DNA of 40,572 nucleotides from Methanomassiliicoccales archaeon. GTDB taxonomy: Archaea > Thermoplasmatota > Thermoplasmata > RBG-16-68-12 > SOIM01. Of the stretch, positions 16,713 to 25,745 are shown piece after piece. The notes below the pieces were generated by a model. That model was not told where the DNA came from, did no database searches, and saw only the letters and a list, made by a program, of their open reading frames with translations. Position 1 is the stretch's first letter. Every line of letters starts with the position of its first letter. The stretch covers positions 1-40,572 of the forward strand of contig SOIM01000057.1 of assembly GCA_004377185.1 (NCBI GenBank). Reading direction: 5' to 3'. Position numbers and translations under genes: made by a program.

Positions 16713-17102
16713 ATGGTTGCATCTGAGAGGATTAATGAGGCAGTGAGAAACTTTCTCGAAGCTGTTGCTAAAGATGAGGAGATGGGGGCGATTGAGGACT
16801 ACAAAGGCGTGAAGATAAACGTCCAAGGACGTGTTCGAACCATAGACTCCATCGGGTACACTGGATCAGGGTATTTACTCAAAGACAAAGATGTGAAGAA
16901 GTACTTGGAAAAGGGAGGATATATAGTGGCAGTGGAATGTGTCGCCCCATATCTTGGCTCGCTCTTCAGGTTCAAGATATCATTCTCCGACCGAACGGCC
17001 TTTGTCAGAGTTTCAAGAGGAAGCAATTCCATAGAGATGAGCAATAGACTGCTGGAGAAGCTGGCTTCAATGTATATCCGTATATTCCAGCCATTATCCT
17101 GA
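16713..17102 (+). CDS. Hypothetical protein, second of a two-gene unit
   Basis: A 129-aa protein without a recognised family. An N-terminal amphipathic helix (RINEAVRNFLEAVAKDEE) is followed by a beta-rich core (VKINVQGRVRTIDSIGYTGSGYLL, YIVAVECVAPYLGSLFRFKISFSDRTAFVRVS) and a C-terminal helix. It starts 4 nt after the 16145 gene stops. Both proteins mix strand and helix, so an obligate pair is plausible. Confidence 0.6.
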   Translation: MVASERINEAVRNFLEAVAKDEEMGAIEDYKGVKINVQGRVRTIDSIGYTGSGYLLKDKDVKKYLEKGGYIVAVECVAPYLGSLFRFKISFSDRTAFVRVSRGSNSIEMSNRLLEKLASMYIRIFQPLS

Positions 17103-17389
17103 GAACATGGGCCTTTCCACGACTGTGGTTTTGTGTCTCACGGGTAGCGCGGTGTATGGGTAGCTACCGTTTCTTGGAACTAAAGAGGGCATTAGGAGGG
17201 TTCAGATATGTCGCAGAGACTATACAATAGCAGAGAGCATTCAATCAAGTTTCCAACAGCATAATGTCGAATATCGAAGGGAACCGCAGAACTGTTGTTT
17301 TGTCTCGGTCCGACTCGACACTCGATGTTTCTTGTTTGATGTGATCACAAGTTGTCATATCTCTTTTGATGGAGGGTACGTTTCTTGCA

Positions 17390-20300
17390 CTACTCTCTAG
17401 CTGAACTACCTTTGACTTCAATTTTCTGGCAGACTGAACGTTCCCATTTGGAGACTCTGTAACCGCCTTTGACTTCGTATATGAAATGGGGGTTCTCCAC
17501 AGGATTTTGTATGATGTAAATCGCTGTTTCTCTGCCCTTTTCCAAATTGGTGATGACATAGAGAAAGAAATTGTCCTTCTCATCTTGGGCCTTTTTCAAC
17601 TGTGACGGTCTCATTTCAAAACTACTGCCTTCACCAACGAATCCTTTTACTTCAATATAGCGTGGGGGAGAGATGATATCGCACCCGAGAGCATCTTGGT
17701 CCTGCCTTGGCACATGTTTGGGCTTTCTCTTCTCATGTTTCTCATACATATACGCAAGACGTTCTGCCATCCAGCTAGTAAGCTCTCTCGGACTCAGAGG
17801 TCCCTTTGGAGGTTCTGGGATGTATCCGCGTTTTCCGCGCTTTGGCAATTTTATGGCCGTTATCTTCTTCTGAGGTGTTTCTTCGGCTTCCCCAGTGCTT
17901 AGGACCTCATGAACGATGAACTCATTGATTCTACCCAGATCTATTAGTTCCTTAACCTTGGCCTTCCTCGGAGTCTTTCGTCTAGAGGCCCCTTCATCAT
18001 CTGTCTCTTCATCTTCTGGCAATTCCTCTTCAGTGAATGGTTCTTCAACTCCTTCTTCAGGTGGCCTCAGATATGGTGCTTCTTCTCCCAGTTCCCAACG
18101 ACTGGCCACATCTTGGAGTCCGTGAGCTTTGATTCTCTTCTGAAGAGAATGATAGTCATGGGCCGAATCCATCAGACTATCGAGGAAGGTAAATGCGGGG
18201 TCATGGGCGGGTTCAAATAAATAGGAGACCTCTCTGGCAACAGAAAGCGTGAAAATGTCCTCTTCGACTCTTACGTACAAGGCATTTTCGCGTTCATCGA
18301 AGTAAACCGATGGCGTGATCTTTCTCACTAAGGCTTCCGAATCTCCAGGGGGCTCGAAATTGAAAACTACGGTAATCGATTTTGCCACTAGTATTTCCAA
18401 TGAATTCAATAGCCTTTCAACCTCGTCTCTCGGACAAAGGTCGTACAGGTCCGGAAGAGTCTTGAGAAGATAAGGGAAAACGAACGAAAGGATTTCCAGA
18501 AGGCGTTCCTTGCTGTCAGCGTCAACCTCAGAGATTCCCCGAATGTATCTTCGAGTGGCAACGAAGTCACTGATAGGAAAGATTCGAGTCTCTCGAAGGA
18601 ATCTTGAAATCGAAGACCAGGAATACGGTAGCCACAACGTATCAGACAAATCATCAAAGATTTCGACGTACCTCTCAGCATCGACGAAGTAGATATCGGC
18701 GGGAGACTTGAATTCGTTGTTCTCGGTCAAGAAGACTGGTGACTTCCGAAGACCTTCGAGGACGTTTGAGTCCTGTTCGATTCTTGCCTTGAGGATTCCT
18801 TCCATATGCTTGTACAGCCTCGCAATGATTTCTTTCCTTTCCAGTATTGCTCGCTCTCCTCTAGGCTTTGCCATGCTGAGTTTCTTCAGCATCACCAAGC
18901 AGTCCGCCATTTCAGGATTTTCTTTCGCACCGAGCGTGGTAAAGAATTCCTTCAACATGGGGTAGTGGTTCTCCAGGCATTCTCTGCGACGCATGAAAAC
19001 CTGCCTATGGTCATGCCAGAAGACTTCATCAGTACCCCACCATTGTTTGTCTTCTCTTGGAACATATATGAGCTTCATCTTTCTGAATTCAGACCGGAGA
19101 TGAGAAGATAATGTCTCATTCCCTTCTTTCTCGACTTTGCTCGCAAGGTACGAGTAAGCTGCAGAACAGTTCTGTATTAGGTTCTGTCCAGCTAGTTCTG
19201 AAGCTTTCCTGAGTAGCTTGAGATGCCGGATGACTTCTTGCGGTTCAGGGGACAGTCGTACGCCTATGTCGCGAAGAAACGCATTAGTTCCCATGTTATG
19301 CGCATAACTCACGGAAGAACCGAGTATGAGTTCATTCTGATCTGTTCTCCGAAAGACCTCATTTGGTCTTGCCAACCTCCCTGATGCTGTGAGAACCCAG
19401 CGAGACCTCTTCAACATGCGAATGAAAGATGTTTCTACTCTCTTCTCCCTCCAACTCCGATAGTGATATTCGTAGTCACACCCAAGAAACCGTCTATAGG
19501 AACTCCAATTCCTGTTCAGTGACAGCCAGAGTATCTCGGCTCGCTTCAAGGCTTCTGTTGGCTCCATAGAGCCAAAGGATTTGATCAGAGCGCGAATGTC
19601 GGGGGCAGTTACATTCCCTCTGACGTAATGTCCTTTAGTTGAATATTCTCTTCCAACCCATTTGTATTTGGACCAATCTGTTATTCTCACGCTTTCCTTA
19701 TCGACAGAAACACGAGGTGCACTCCATACACCAGTTAGCTGAAAGAATTCTCTCCAGCTTGGAACCTTCTTCCGAGTTCTCGAAGATCGTCTTCTCGCTT
19801 CACTACTTTCAGGAGAATTGTAGTAAGGTGACAGGAAGCACGCTCCCTCTATGTCTCCGAATAACGTTTCCATAACGCAAGTCTTGACATATCTTTGGGT
19901 GAAATACACATCACTTGGCGATTCGTAGGCATGAACACGCTTCCCATTCCTGACCTTGTGGCACCTTATCTTAATCCCCTCTTTGATCTCCTTGAAGATG
20001 TCCTCCTCGCGGATAGAGGGTCGGTCCTTTCTGAGCTTCTGACGATAGCCAGTCAAGTTTCTTCGTATGTAGTCCAAGAAGTCATAGAGGTCAACATGTC
20101 GGTACTTTTTGAATTCGCCTGACTCAAAAAGCCTGAGTATGACCCTATTTATGACGTGAAACGCGGTGAAATAGATCTGAACATTGAAGTGAGCTTCCAG
20201 GAAGGGTTTTATTCTCTTCTTCGTCCTTTCCAGTTCTTCGTCCTTGGCTTTTCTTCCTAGTATCTTAGCATTCTGTAGATCCCTGTGAAGGAATGCGATG

Positions 20301-21898
20301 CGGCCGTCTTTGAACAGTTTTGAGACTTCTTCAATCTTCACGGTCCTCTGAGGATAGCATATCAGTCTTCCCTTCTCAACGTCAGATGCCGAGGCGAGGC
20401 CCTTAGGATGCAGCAAGAGCAACTGAGCGCTCCCAAGCTCTTCCAGAAAATCTAGAAATTCTTGGTCACCCTGGATCTTGGCAGCCGAGATTCGCTTCTC
20501 GGAGAATTCAGAAGACAGATAATCATACATGTGAATGAACCACCTTGGGGATCGGTTTCTGATTCTAGTGGGTCTAGTAACGACTCGAACAACTTCGGGA
20601 AGACCAATACTTCTTCCACCTAGTTCCGGAATCACAAGCTTCGCTCTCTGCGGAAGCATGGGATCCGCAAAAAGCAGAGGTCTTCTAAAGAGGAATCTCA
20701 GGTCGGCTTTGGTAATGACGCTCACAGTATGGTCATCTCCAACCGCACATTTGGTGGGTGTGGTCCATTCACTGTCCAGCGTCCGAACAATTGGCATTTG
20801 TGAAAGTTTTCTGTGCATTGACTTGACAAGCATTCTCATGTGTTTATCGGTCAGGTCGTCGAGTAGAGGAACGAGGTCAAAGAGAAATGGAGCAAAGCTT
20901 GGATCGTCTCTAAGTTCTAGGATGGAATTGGCTGCTAAATTCCCCAGTTTTTCCAGGAGGAGCTGATTCCATTCGTGGTCGCGGAGGTCTCCTCTCCCGA
21001 CTGTTGGGAGGAAATCGGCTTGGACAACGAATGGAAGACCGGAAGGCTTCCTCGTAGGCAAGTAGCAATAGACATATTCTCTTTTCAGATCTTCAGGCCT
21101 TACCTCTTCTGGGGACCTGAAAGCTATCACGACTTCAGTTCTTTCTATATCACGTTTCTCCAGAGGTCTCGCTTCCTTTGGGATGTCAAAGCTCTCAGTG
21201 AACACCCTCCATGAGCTCTCAGAAGTCGTTCCCCCGATAGCGGTTGAGAGTCTCGTAAAGCCTCCATCTTCCTTTACTTTTGTCATTTCCACATTTTGTG
21301 AATCGTAGCCACTGACAATAACCTGAATCGATTGGATTGAGGGGAGGAACAGAAGAACCATGTCTCGAAGCTCTACAGTGCCTTGTGAAAGCTCCTCAAA
21401 GGTGGCACCATGTTTGCTTGAGTATGGGAGGATGAATATGGCTCCCTTGGTAGAGGAATACAGTTTCGGATTCACAGGAAGATCGCTTGCCTCTTCTGGA
21501 TAGATGAAATCACGAAGCGTGAAATTGTAGTGTCCCGAGATAATTTGCGGCTCGTCGGTAATGTTGAAGACAGATTTGAATCCGATTCCGAAGAACCCTA
21601 TCTTACTCCTCTTGTGTCTCACGGCGACTCTCATTATCGCATCAAGGTCTGTCAGAGAGAATGGATTGCCATCATTAGTGACAATGAGTCTGCGTGGTTC
21701 GAAGATGAATCGCACAGATTTCGCTTCTGCATCATCAGCATTTTGGATGAGTTCCAGGGCATAGTGGATCTTCTCACCGTATAGTTCACCGAAAACCTGC
21801 AACAGTGAGTTCAGGTCTCCCGCCAACTCAGGAGCAAGTTCCTTTTCGCGCTCTCTTTGCTCCCTTTTCCTGCGAATGGGCTTGTGGTCCCAATTCAT
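17390..21898 (-). CDS. Sacsin-type HATPase protein with C-terminal DUF3883
   Basis: A 1502-aa protein. The N-terminus is a GHKL ATPase domain of the sacsin/Hsp90 type: ELIQNADDA (49-57), NDGNPF (75-80) and GFFGIGFKSVF (about 101-111) bind ATP. A very long, mostly helical middle follows, then an acidic linker (EELPEDEETDDEGASRR) and a C-terminal DUF3883 domain with GCDII and YIEVKG (Glu1416, Lys1418), resembling the D...ExK centre of restriction-like nucleases. Similar HATPase-DUF3883 proteins occur in bacterial and archaeal defence islands. ATG 21898 was preferred over an ATG eight codons earlier because GGGGGA lies 9 nt upstream. It is a single gene with its own promoter. Domain calls are strong; function is inferred. 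Confidence 0.82.
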   Translation of the reverse strand: MNWDHKPIRRKREQREREKELAPELAGDLNSLLQVFGELYGEKIHYALELIQNADDAEAKSVRFIFEPRRLIVTNDGNPFSLTDLDAIMRVAVRHKRSKIGFFGIGFKSVFNITDEPQIISGHYNFTLRDFIYPEEASDLPVNPKLYSSTKGAIFILPYSSKHGATFEELSQGTVELRDMVLLFLPSIQSIQVIVSGYDSQNVEMTKVKEDGGFTRLSTAIGGTTSESSWRVFTESFDIPKEARPLEKRDIERTEVVIAFRSPEEVRPEDLKREYVYCYLPTRKPSGLPFVVQADFLPTVGRGDLRDHEWNQLLLEKLGNLAANSILELRDDPSFAPFLFDLVPLLDDLTDKHMRMLVKSMHRKLSQMPIVRTLDSEWTTPTKCAVGDDHTVSVITKADLRFLFRRPLLFADPMLPQRAKLVIPELGGRSIGLPEVVRVVTRPTRIRNRSPRWFIHMYDYLSSEFSEKRISAAKIQGDQEFLDFLEELGSAQLLLLHPKGLASASDVEKGRLICYPQRTVKIEEVSKLFKDGRIAFLHRDLQNAKILGRKAKDEELERTKKRIKPFLEAHFNVQIYFTAFHVINRVILRLFESGEFKKYRHVDLYDFLDYIRRNLTGYRQKLRKDRPSIREEDIFKEIKEGIKIRCHKVRNGKRVHAYESPSDVYFTQRYVKTCVMETLFGDIEGACFLSPYYNSPESSEARRRSSRTRKKVPSWREFFQLTGVWSAPRVSVDKESVRITDWSKYKWVGREYSTKGHYVRGNVTAPDIRALIKSFGSMEPTEALKRAEILWLSLNRNWSSYRRFLGCDYEYHYRSWREKRVETSFIRMLKRSRWVLTASGRLARPNEVFRRTDQNELILGSSVSYAHNMGTNAFLRDIGVRLSPEPQEVIRHLKLLRKASELAGQNLIQNCSAAYSYLASKVEKEGNETLSSHLRSEFRKMKLIYVPREDKQWWGTDEVFWHDHRQVFMRRRECLENHYPMLKEFFTTLGAKENPEMADCLVMLKKLSMAKPRGERAILERKEIIARLYKHMEGILKARIEQDSNVLEGLRKSPVFLTENNEFKSPADIYFVDAERYVEIFDDLSDTLWLPYSWSSISRFLRETRIFPISDFVATRRYIRGISEVDADSKERLLEILSFVFPYLLKTLPDLYDLCPRDEVERLLNSLEILVAKSITVVFNFEPPGDSEALVRKITPSVYFDERENALYVRVEEDIFTLSVAREVSYLFEPAHDPAFTFLDSLMDSAHDYHSLQKRIKAHGLQDVASRWELGEEAPYLRPPEEGVEEPFTEEELPEDEETDDEGASRRKTPRKAKVKELIDLGRINEFIVHEVLSTGEAEETPQKKITAIKLPKRGKRGYIPEPPKGPLSPRELTSWMAERLAYMYEKHEKRKPKHVPRQDQDALGCDIISPPRYIEVKGFVGEGSSFEMRPSQLKKAQDEKDNFFLYVITNLEKGRETAIYIIQNPVENPHFIYEVKGGYRVSKWERSVCQKIEVKGSSARE

Positions 21899-22272
21899 CG
21901 AATTACATCCCCCAATCCTCAAATGAGGCTATCAATGAGAGTATCCTGGAGAACCAACTGTACCCCAGCACTCAAAGCTGAATCATATGACAGATATATG
22001 AGCATTTTGTTCTCTTTGCATGAACGGGGATGGATTAGTCTCCTTGGTTGACGTTGATTGAAATGTTTTGACGGGAAACGTAGCTCTAATGGAAAGATAT
22101 CCAGCTATGCCCTGGAAGTGTCCTCAGAAGTGACCTAGTTCATATCGAAGATAGACAACCTTGGGTGCCGATTCCTCAGCAATCTTTTTCTATCGGCATC
22201 GTGCTGATGGGCGTCAATTCTTCGCAGCGGGCCCCTCAAGCTATCGGAATGACATCACCGGGGGTAGTCGAT
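21899..22272. other. Intergenic stretch, promoter region only
   Basis: No gene seen. The minus strand has CATATATCTG about 90 bp before the HATPase start, a possible promoter. The right part is more G/C-rich, like the adjoining DHH gene. Confidence 0.4.
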
Positions 22273-23325
22273 TCACTGACTGCCCTCTGATTCATCATCT
22301 TCGTATTCCTTTCTTCGTGGTGGCAGGTCCCCTACTGGACCTCGGGGCTTTCCACACAGCTGGGGTGCAAGTCGGGCTACTGCGGAAAGGAACTCGGCTA
22401 GCCGGTCCTGTGGGATGGCCCAGTGTGTGGCTCCTCGTACCCCGGAACCGTATCCGCCCATTCTGAGTATAGGTTTGTCCAGTATTCTGAGATCAACGGT
22501 CTTCCAGAAGAATGGCATGCGGCACCGGATGTCCAGCCATCCGGACTCGTTGTCGGATGGAAAGATGACAATGGCGGTTCGATCCCGTGCCAACCCACCT
22601 GCGATCACACTCGGACGGCGGCTCGCTGATGCTGGAACTTGAGGTTCGACCCAAACGGCAACACGACCATTTTCATAGACCTGTGAGGGGGTTTTGTGAA
22701 TCGAGGCGACCGCGTCCCACATCTCGTCGGCGGCACGGATTCCACGCTCCTTCAGTCCGGGCAACTCTCTGAAGTCAGTCTCGGGATTTGTGGCAAGCCG
22801 CTTTACGATATCTACAAGCCATCCTCGTCGATAGCCATATGCAGACACCGCCGGGCGAGCTAAATAGACTTGATTCCACAAGTCCCTATCTGTCTTGGAG
22901 AGTCGAGTCTGGTCCGCCATCTCGGCAGCCTTCGCAAGCCTCTCTGTGATTGAGTCGCCCATCTCCTGCTGGACGATGCGCGCCGTTGCAGCATCTGGTC
23001 TCACCATAAGTTGAGCGTAACGCTGGCGAGGGTCCTCCATCCCATCCATGAACTCATGGGAATCGTACCATGTGATACGCCTTCGTTTGGAAAGCCTTTC
23101 AAGCTCGCGTTCGACGGCGGGCCAAGTCCTCGTATTCACGGAGAGGTCTGCGATTGCGATCGAACCCTCATCTTCCGCACTCAGTGTTGCCAGCGTTTCA
23201 CCCAAGCTGTCGCGCTCGGTCACATGCACTCGGGCCTCGCGGCTGGCTCGGAGGAGAATCGCTCCTGACATTATGCCGTCCAAATCATCATCGATGACAA
23301 TGTCGGCGAAAGGCCACGGCTCCAT
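22273..23325 (-). CDS. DHH-superfamily phosphoesterase-like protein
   Basis: A 350-aa protein. The N-terminal DHH-type domain shows VIDDDLDG (Asp12-Asp16), IAIADLS and WYDSHEF, the last replacing the DHH triplet with Asp-Ser-His. The C-terminal half ends with MGGYGSGVRGATHW, similar to the GGGH motif of DHHA1 domains. Family members hydrolyse cyclic dinucleotides, nano-RNA or ssDNA (RecJ); which applies is unknown. The ATG at 23325 has GAGGG about 8 nt upstream; two in-frame TTG codons precede it. G/C-rich third positions differ from neighbouring genes, suggesting separate acquisition. A substituted DHH residue could mean altered metal binding. Confidence 0.65.
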   Translation of the reverse strand: MEPWPFADIVIDDDLDGIMSGAILLRASREARVHVTERDSLGETLATLSAEDEGSIAIADLSVNTRTWPAVERELERLSKRRRITWYDSHEFMDGMEDPRQRYAQLMVRPDAATARIVQQEMGDSITERLAKAAEMADQTRLSKTDRDLWNQVYLARPAVSAYGYRRGWLVDIVKRLATNPETDFRELPGLKERGIRAADEMWDAVASIHKTPSQVYENGRVAVWVEPQVPASASRRPSVIAGGLARDRTAIVIFPSDNESGWLDIRCRMPFFWKTVDLRILDKPILRMGGYGSGVRGATHWAIPQDRLAEFLSAVARLAPQLCGKPRGPVGDLPPRRKEYEDDESEGSQ

Positions 23326-23445
23326 CAACAATCCCTCGTGTGTTTCCTGAATCGAGTGAGAACCTTCGAACCCTGCGGACTACACCCTCGATCGAATAGT
23401 TGGGGGCATTGTGTCGGCTTCATGTTCCTCCTCACACAGTAACCT

Positions 23446-24543
23446 CTAGGTTGAGAAGACCCTTATCACGTCAACACCCTCGAAGGGCATTCCTTCATAC
23501 ATTTCTCCATGCACCGTGACCTCAACCATATCTCCAGTCTCGAGGATTTCGCTAACCTGAGCTCTGTTGAATTTGACCATTCTCTCCTCGATGCCGTCAC
23601 CATCATGATCGAGAATGTACGATTCCTCCGAATTCACGAATCCGTACTTCTCATCCAGGACTGGTACAATCAGGTCGTTCAAGAGGATAGTTGACGCGTC
23701 GATCCACCGAGGATCGTAATACTCAGAGAGCGCGATATGGCATGTGATCCATTTGCCCTCGGACTGCAGGTTGATGGAGTTCGGGTCGATATCCACAGAC
23801 GCTTCTATCACGGGCCTATATTCCTCATAGTAGTCTTCAATCTCCTCGCAGGTCACGGCTTGGTCCACAACGCTCACTTCATCCATGATTCCTCTGAACT
23901 TCAAACCAGAGTATGTCTTAGCTCCGAACCACCCGATGCCAACTGGAATGTCGTTTGACTGGAACGAAGGACCGCTACTTGTCGTTGATGCGATTTCGAC
24001 TGCGTTCAGGCAGATTCGAGCAGTTGATCCATCAAAGCTTGCAGCAACGTGATACCACATGTGGTCTTTGATGACATTAGCTGAAGTATCAAGGAACACG
24101 ATCCATTTGTCTGGAGCACCAAGCAACCACCTGATTCTGCCGTCGCCTCTGATGTCCAGTTCATAGGCGGTTCCCGGATGACCACCTCCATTGCTCTTCG
24201 CCACTATCTCCTGTTGGGAAGCGATATCCACGTCAAAGGGAAGTATCCAGGCACTCACGGTTATTGCACCGGTAATGTCCAAGCTGGAGCTGTCAGGAGC
24301 GAGGGCATGGTCGTTCCCGTCAAAGCTCAGAGCCGTTCCGATCACTCCAGAGGTCCATGTAGCTCCGTGGATACTGGCATCGTTGCCTGACAGGGAATCG
24401 TACGCAATGTTACCACTGCCTTCGTCGAATGCCCAGATTGCCCCAAAAGGACTGGAGCCGATGACGTTCACACTTCCAGCTATCAGCACCGTTGAAACAA
24501 GCAAGAAGCTTGTCGCATACACACAGGACCTCTTCTTTACCAT
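23446..24543 (-). CDS. Secreted LamG-domain protein
   Basis: A 365-aa exported protein. The signal peptide (MVKKRSCVYATSFLLVSTVLIAGSV) is followed by a LamG/concanavalin-like beta-sandwich: DEGSGNIAYDSLSGNDA, GTALSFDGNDHA, ITVSAWI, WYHVAASFDGSTARICLNAV, FRGIMDEVSVVDQAV. A C-terminal domain begins VDIDPNSINLQSEGKWITCHI, a pattern common in archaeal cell-surface proteins, and carries a possible Ca site (LDHDGDGIEERMVKF). Such proteins bind glycans or other surface ligands. The ATG at 24543 was chosen for its GGTGAGGAG ribosome binding site 4 nt upstream and the signal peptide. The promoter region is shared with the divergent 24658 gene. Confidence 0.85.
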   Translation of the reverse strand: MVKKRSCVYATSFLLVSTVLIAGSVNVIGSSPFGAIWAFDEGSGNIAYDSLSGNDASIHGATWTSGVIGTALSFDGNDHALAPDSSSLDITGAITVSAWILPFDVDIASQQEIVAKSNGGGHPGTAYELDIRGDGRIRWLLGAPDKWIVFLDTSANVIKDHMWYHVAASFDGSTARICLNAVEIASTTSSGPSFQSNDIPVGIGWFGAKTYSGLKFRGIMDEVSVVDQAVTCEEIEDYYEEYRPVIEASVDIDPNSINLQSEGKWITCHIALSEYYDPRWIDASTILLNDLIVPVLDEKYGFVNSEESYILDHDGDGIEERMVKFNRAQVSEILETGDMVEVTVHGEMYEGMPFEGVDVIRVFST

Positions 24544-24632
24544 GTTCTCCTCACCCCTCATCCCTCCGACGCGATGGGAAGGTTCTCTACTGGGGATAAC
24601 GAAGTAAGTCATCTATGAAGTTTCTGGCAAAG

Positions 24633-24643
24633 ATACTTATACT
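24633..24643. promoter_or_regulatory. TATA-like element between the LamG gene and the RNase H unit
   Basis: ATACTTATACT lies about 20 bp before ATG 24658 and also reads AGTATAAGTAT on the minus strand, so it may serve both divergent transcripts. The plus transcript would be leaderless and the minus one has a leader of roughly 60 nt. Confidence 0.5.
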
Positions 24644-24657
24644 TCGGCTCGAGTGCA

Positions 24658-24924
24658 ATGACAAGTAAGGAGGGAGGACAATTGGATAAAGGTCAGCAAC
24701 CTCAGAGGTGTCAAGAATGTATCAAAAGAGAGAGAAAAATGGAGTCGACTGAAATAATCTGGGACCGCAAAAATGTCGAGCTCGATGGTGAGATACACGT
24801 TGGTCATAGAGAGGCAATCGGTACCCCATTCTTCAAGACCCTCTGCGGTCTCAGATATGAGGACGACATGGACACTGAGGCGTTGAACCAAGAAACGTTC
24901 TCCGGAAAGGTGGTGCACAAATGA
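24658..24924 (+). CDS. Small CxxC protein coupled to the RNase H-SWIM gene
   Basis: An 88-aa soluble protein with one CQEC pair at residues 18-21, a basic stretch (IKRERK) and a later Cys in FFKTLCGLRYEDD. I do not recognise a family. Its stop overlaps the next ATG (ATGA), so translation is coupled. The partnership with the RNase H-SWIM protein is inferred from that overlap. Confidence 0.55.
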   Translation: MTSKEGGQLDKGQQPQRCQECIKRERKMESTEIIWDRKNVELDGEIHVGHREAIGTPFFKTLCGLRYEDDMDTEALNQETFSGKVVHK

Positions 24925-25745
24925 AGTTCAAGGAGCTGTCGGATGACTTGCCCCGAAGAGTTGGCAATCCCGATGTAGTAGTCTTCGACATGCCCATGGA
25001 AGTCCCTATTGTAGCAAGAGGCGACCCCAGCATAGCACTTGAAGACTATGATTCAATTCTTGAAGCTGATGCATCGTTCTTCCAAGAGGATGGAGTTGAA
25101 GGTCAGGCTTGGAGATTGACGATCAAGGAACGGGAATACAAGATTAGGCTCAAATCTCGCAGGTATGGAAAGGGCCCCAACGTTGCGGAAATGAGGGCAG
25201 TCACAGACGGATTGAAAGAAGCAGCGCAGCGGGGTGCTTGTCACTTGGTTGTGAAGACTGACAACAAGTGGTGTGCTTGCGTATTGACTCAACTATGGGA
25301 AGCGAAGTTGCCTCACACAGTGCCAATAGCCAACCAAGCCAAGAATCTCATGAGCCATTTTGACACAGTTGCCATAATCCACACTCGAACAAAGAACATC
25401 GGAAGAGTGGACCGGAAAGCCCGCCGAGCCGCCGAGGCTCGACGGGAAGAGGTAAGGGCAAAGGAAGCCCAAAGAATGAACGAGATGCAAAAGATCATAG
25501 AAAAGGCCGCCTCAGTCTTTCTAGAACGGAAGCAGGACAATTGGAGAGCCAACCAACGCTACGATGTTGTGCTCCACCCCCCTTCGTGCACATGCCCCCA
25601 ATGGTCATTGAGATGGGAAAACGTCCCCTTGGCGGGCAAGAGAGCTCAACGCCCCCCATGTAAGCACATCGTAGCTGTGGCCTTGAGAGAAGGCACACAG
25701 GACCCGAAAGCAATTCTTGACTTTGCACGCAAGGCCATTGCCTGA
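24921..25745 (+). CDS. RNase HI-like domain fused to a SWIM zinc finger
   Basis: A 274-aa protein. Residues ~45-172 follow the RNase HI plan: EADASFFQEDGVEGQAWRLTI (Asp50 on strand 1), NVAEMRAVTDGL (Glu90), VVKTDNKWCACVL (Asp114) and KNIGRVDRKARRAA (Asp164), giving an intact D-E-D-D set. RNase HI cleaves RNA in RNA-DNA hybrids. A charged helical linker (170-205) leads to a SWIM zinc finger, SCTCP...PPCKHIVAVAL, with Cys223, Cys225, Cys247 and His249, a nucleic-acid or protein-binding module. ATG 24921 overlaps the upstream stop. The SWIM finger and catalytic acids are visible directly; activity on hybrids is inferred. I do not know this fusion as a named system. Confidence 0.72.
   Translation: MKFKELSDDLPRRVGNPDVVVFDMPMEVPIVARGDPSIALEDYDSILEADASFFQEDGVEGQAWRLTIKEREYKIRLKSRRYGKGPNVAEMRAVTDGLKEAAQRGACHLVVKTDNKWCACVLTQLWEAKLPHTVPIANQAKNLMSHFDTVAIIHTRTKNIGRVDRKARRAAEARREEVRAKEAQRMNEMQKIIEKAASVFLERKQDNWRANQRYDVVLHPPSCTCPQWSLRWENVPLAGKRAQRPPCKHIVAVALREGTQDPKAILDFARKAIA

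Noticed and set aside
17150..17168. GGTAGCTACC palindrome between convergent genes
   Set aside because: A single 10-bp palindrome with no copy nearby and no adjoining promoter; could be chance or part of a terminator, so not called.
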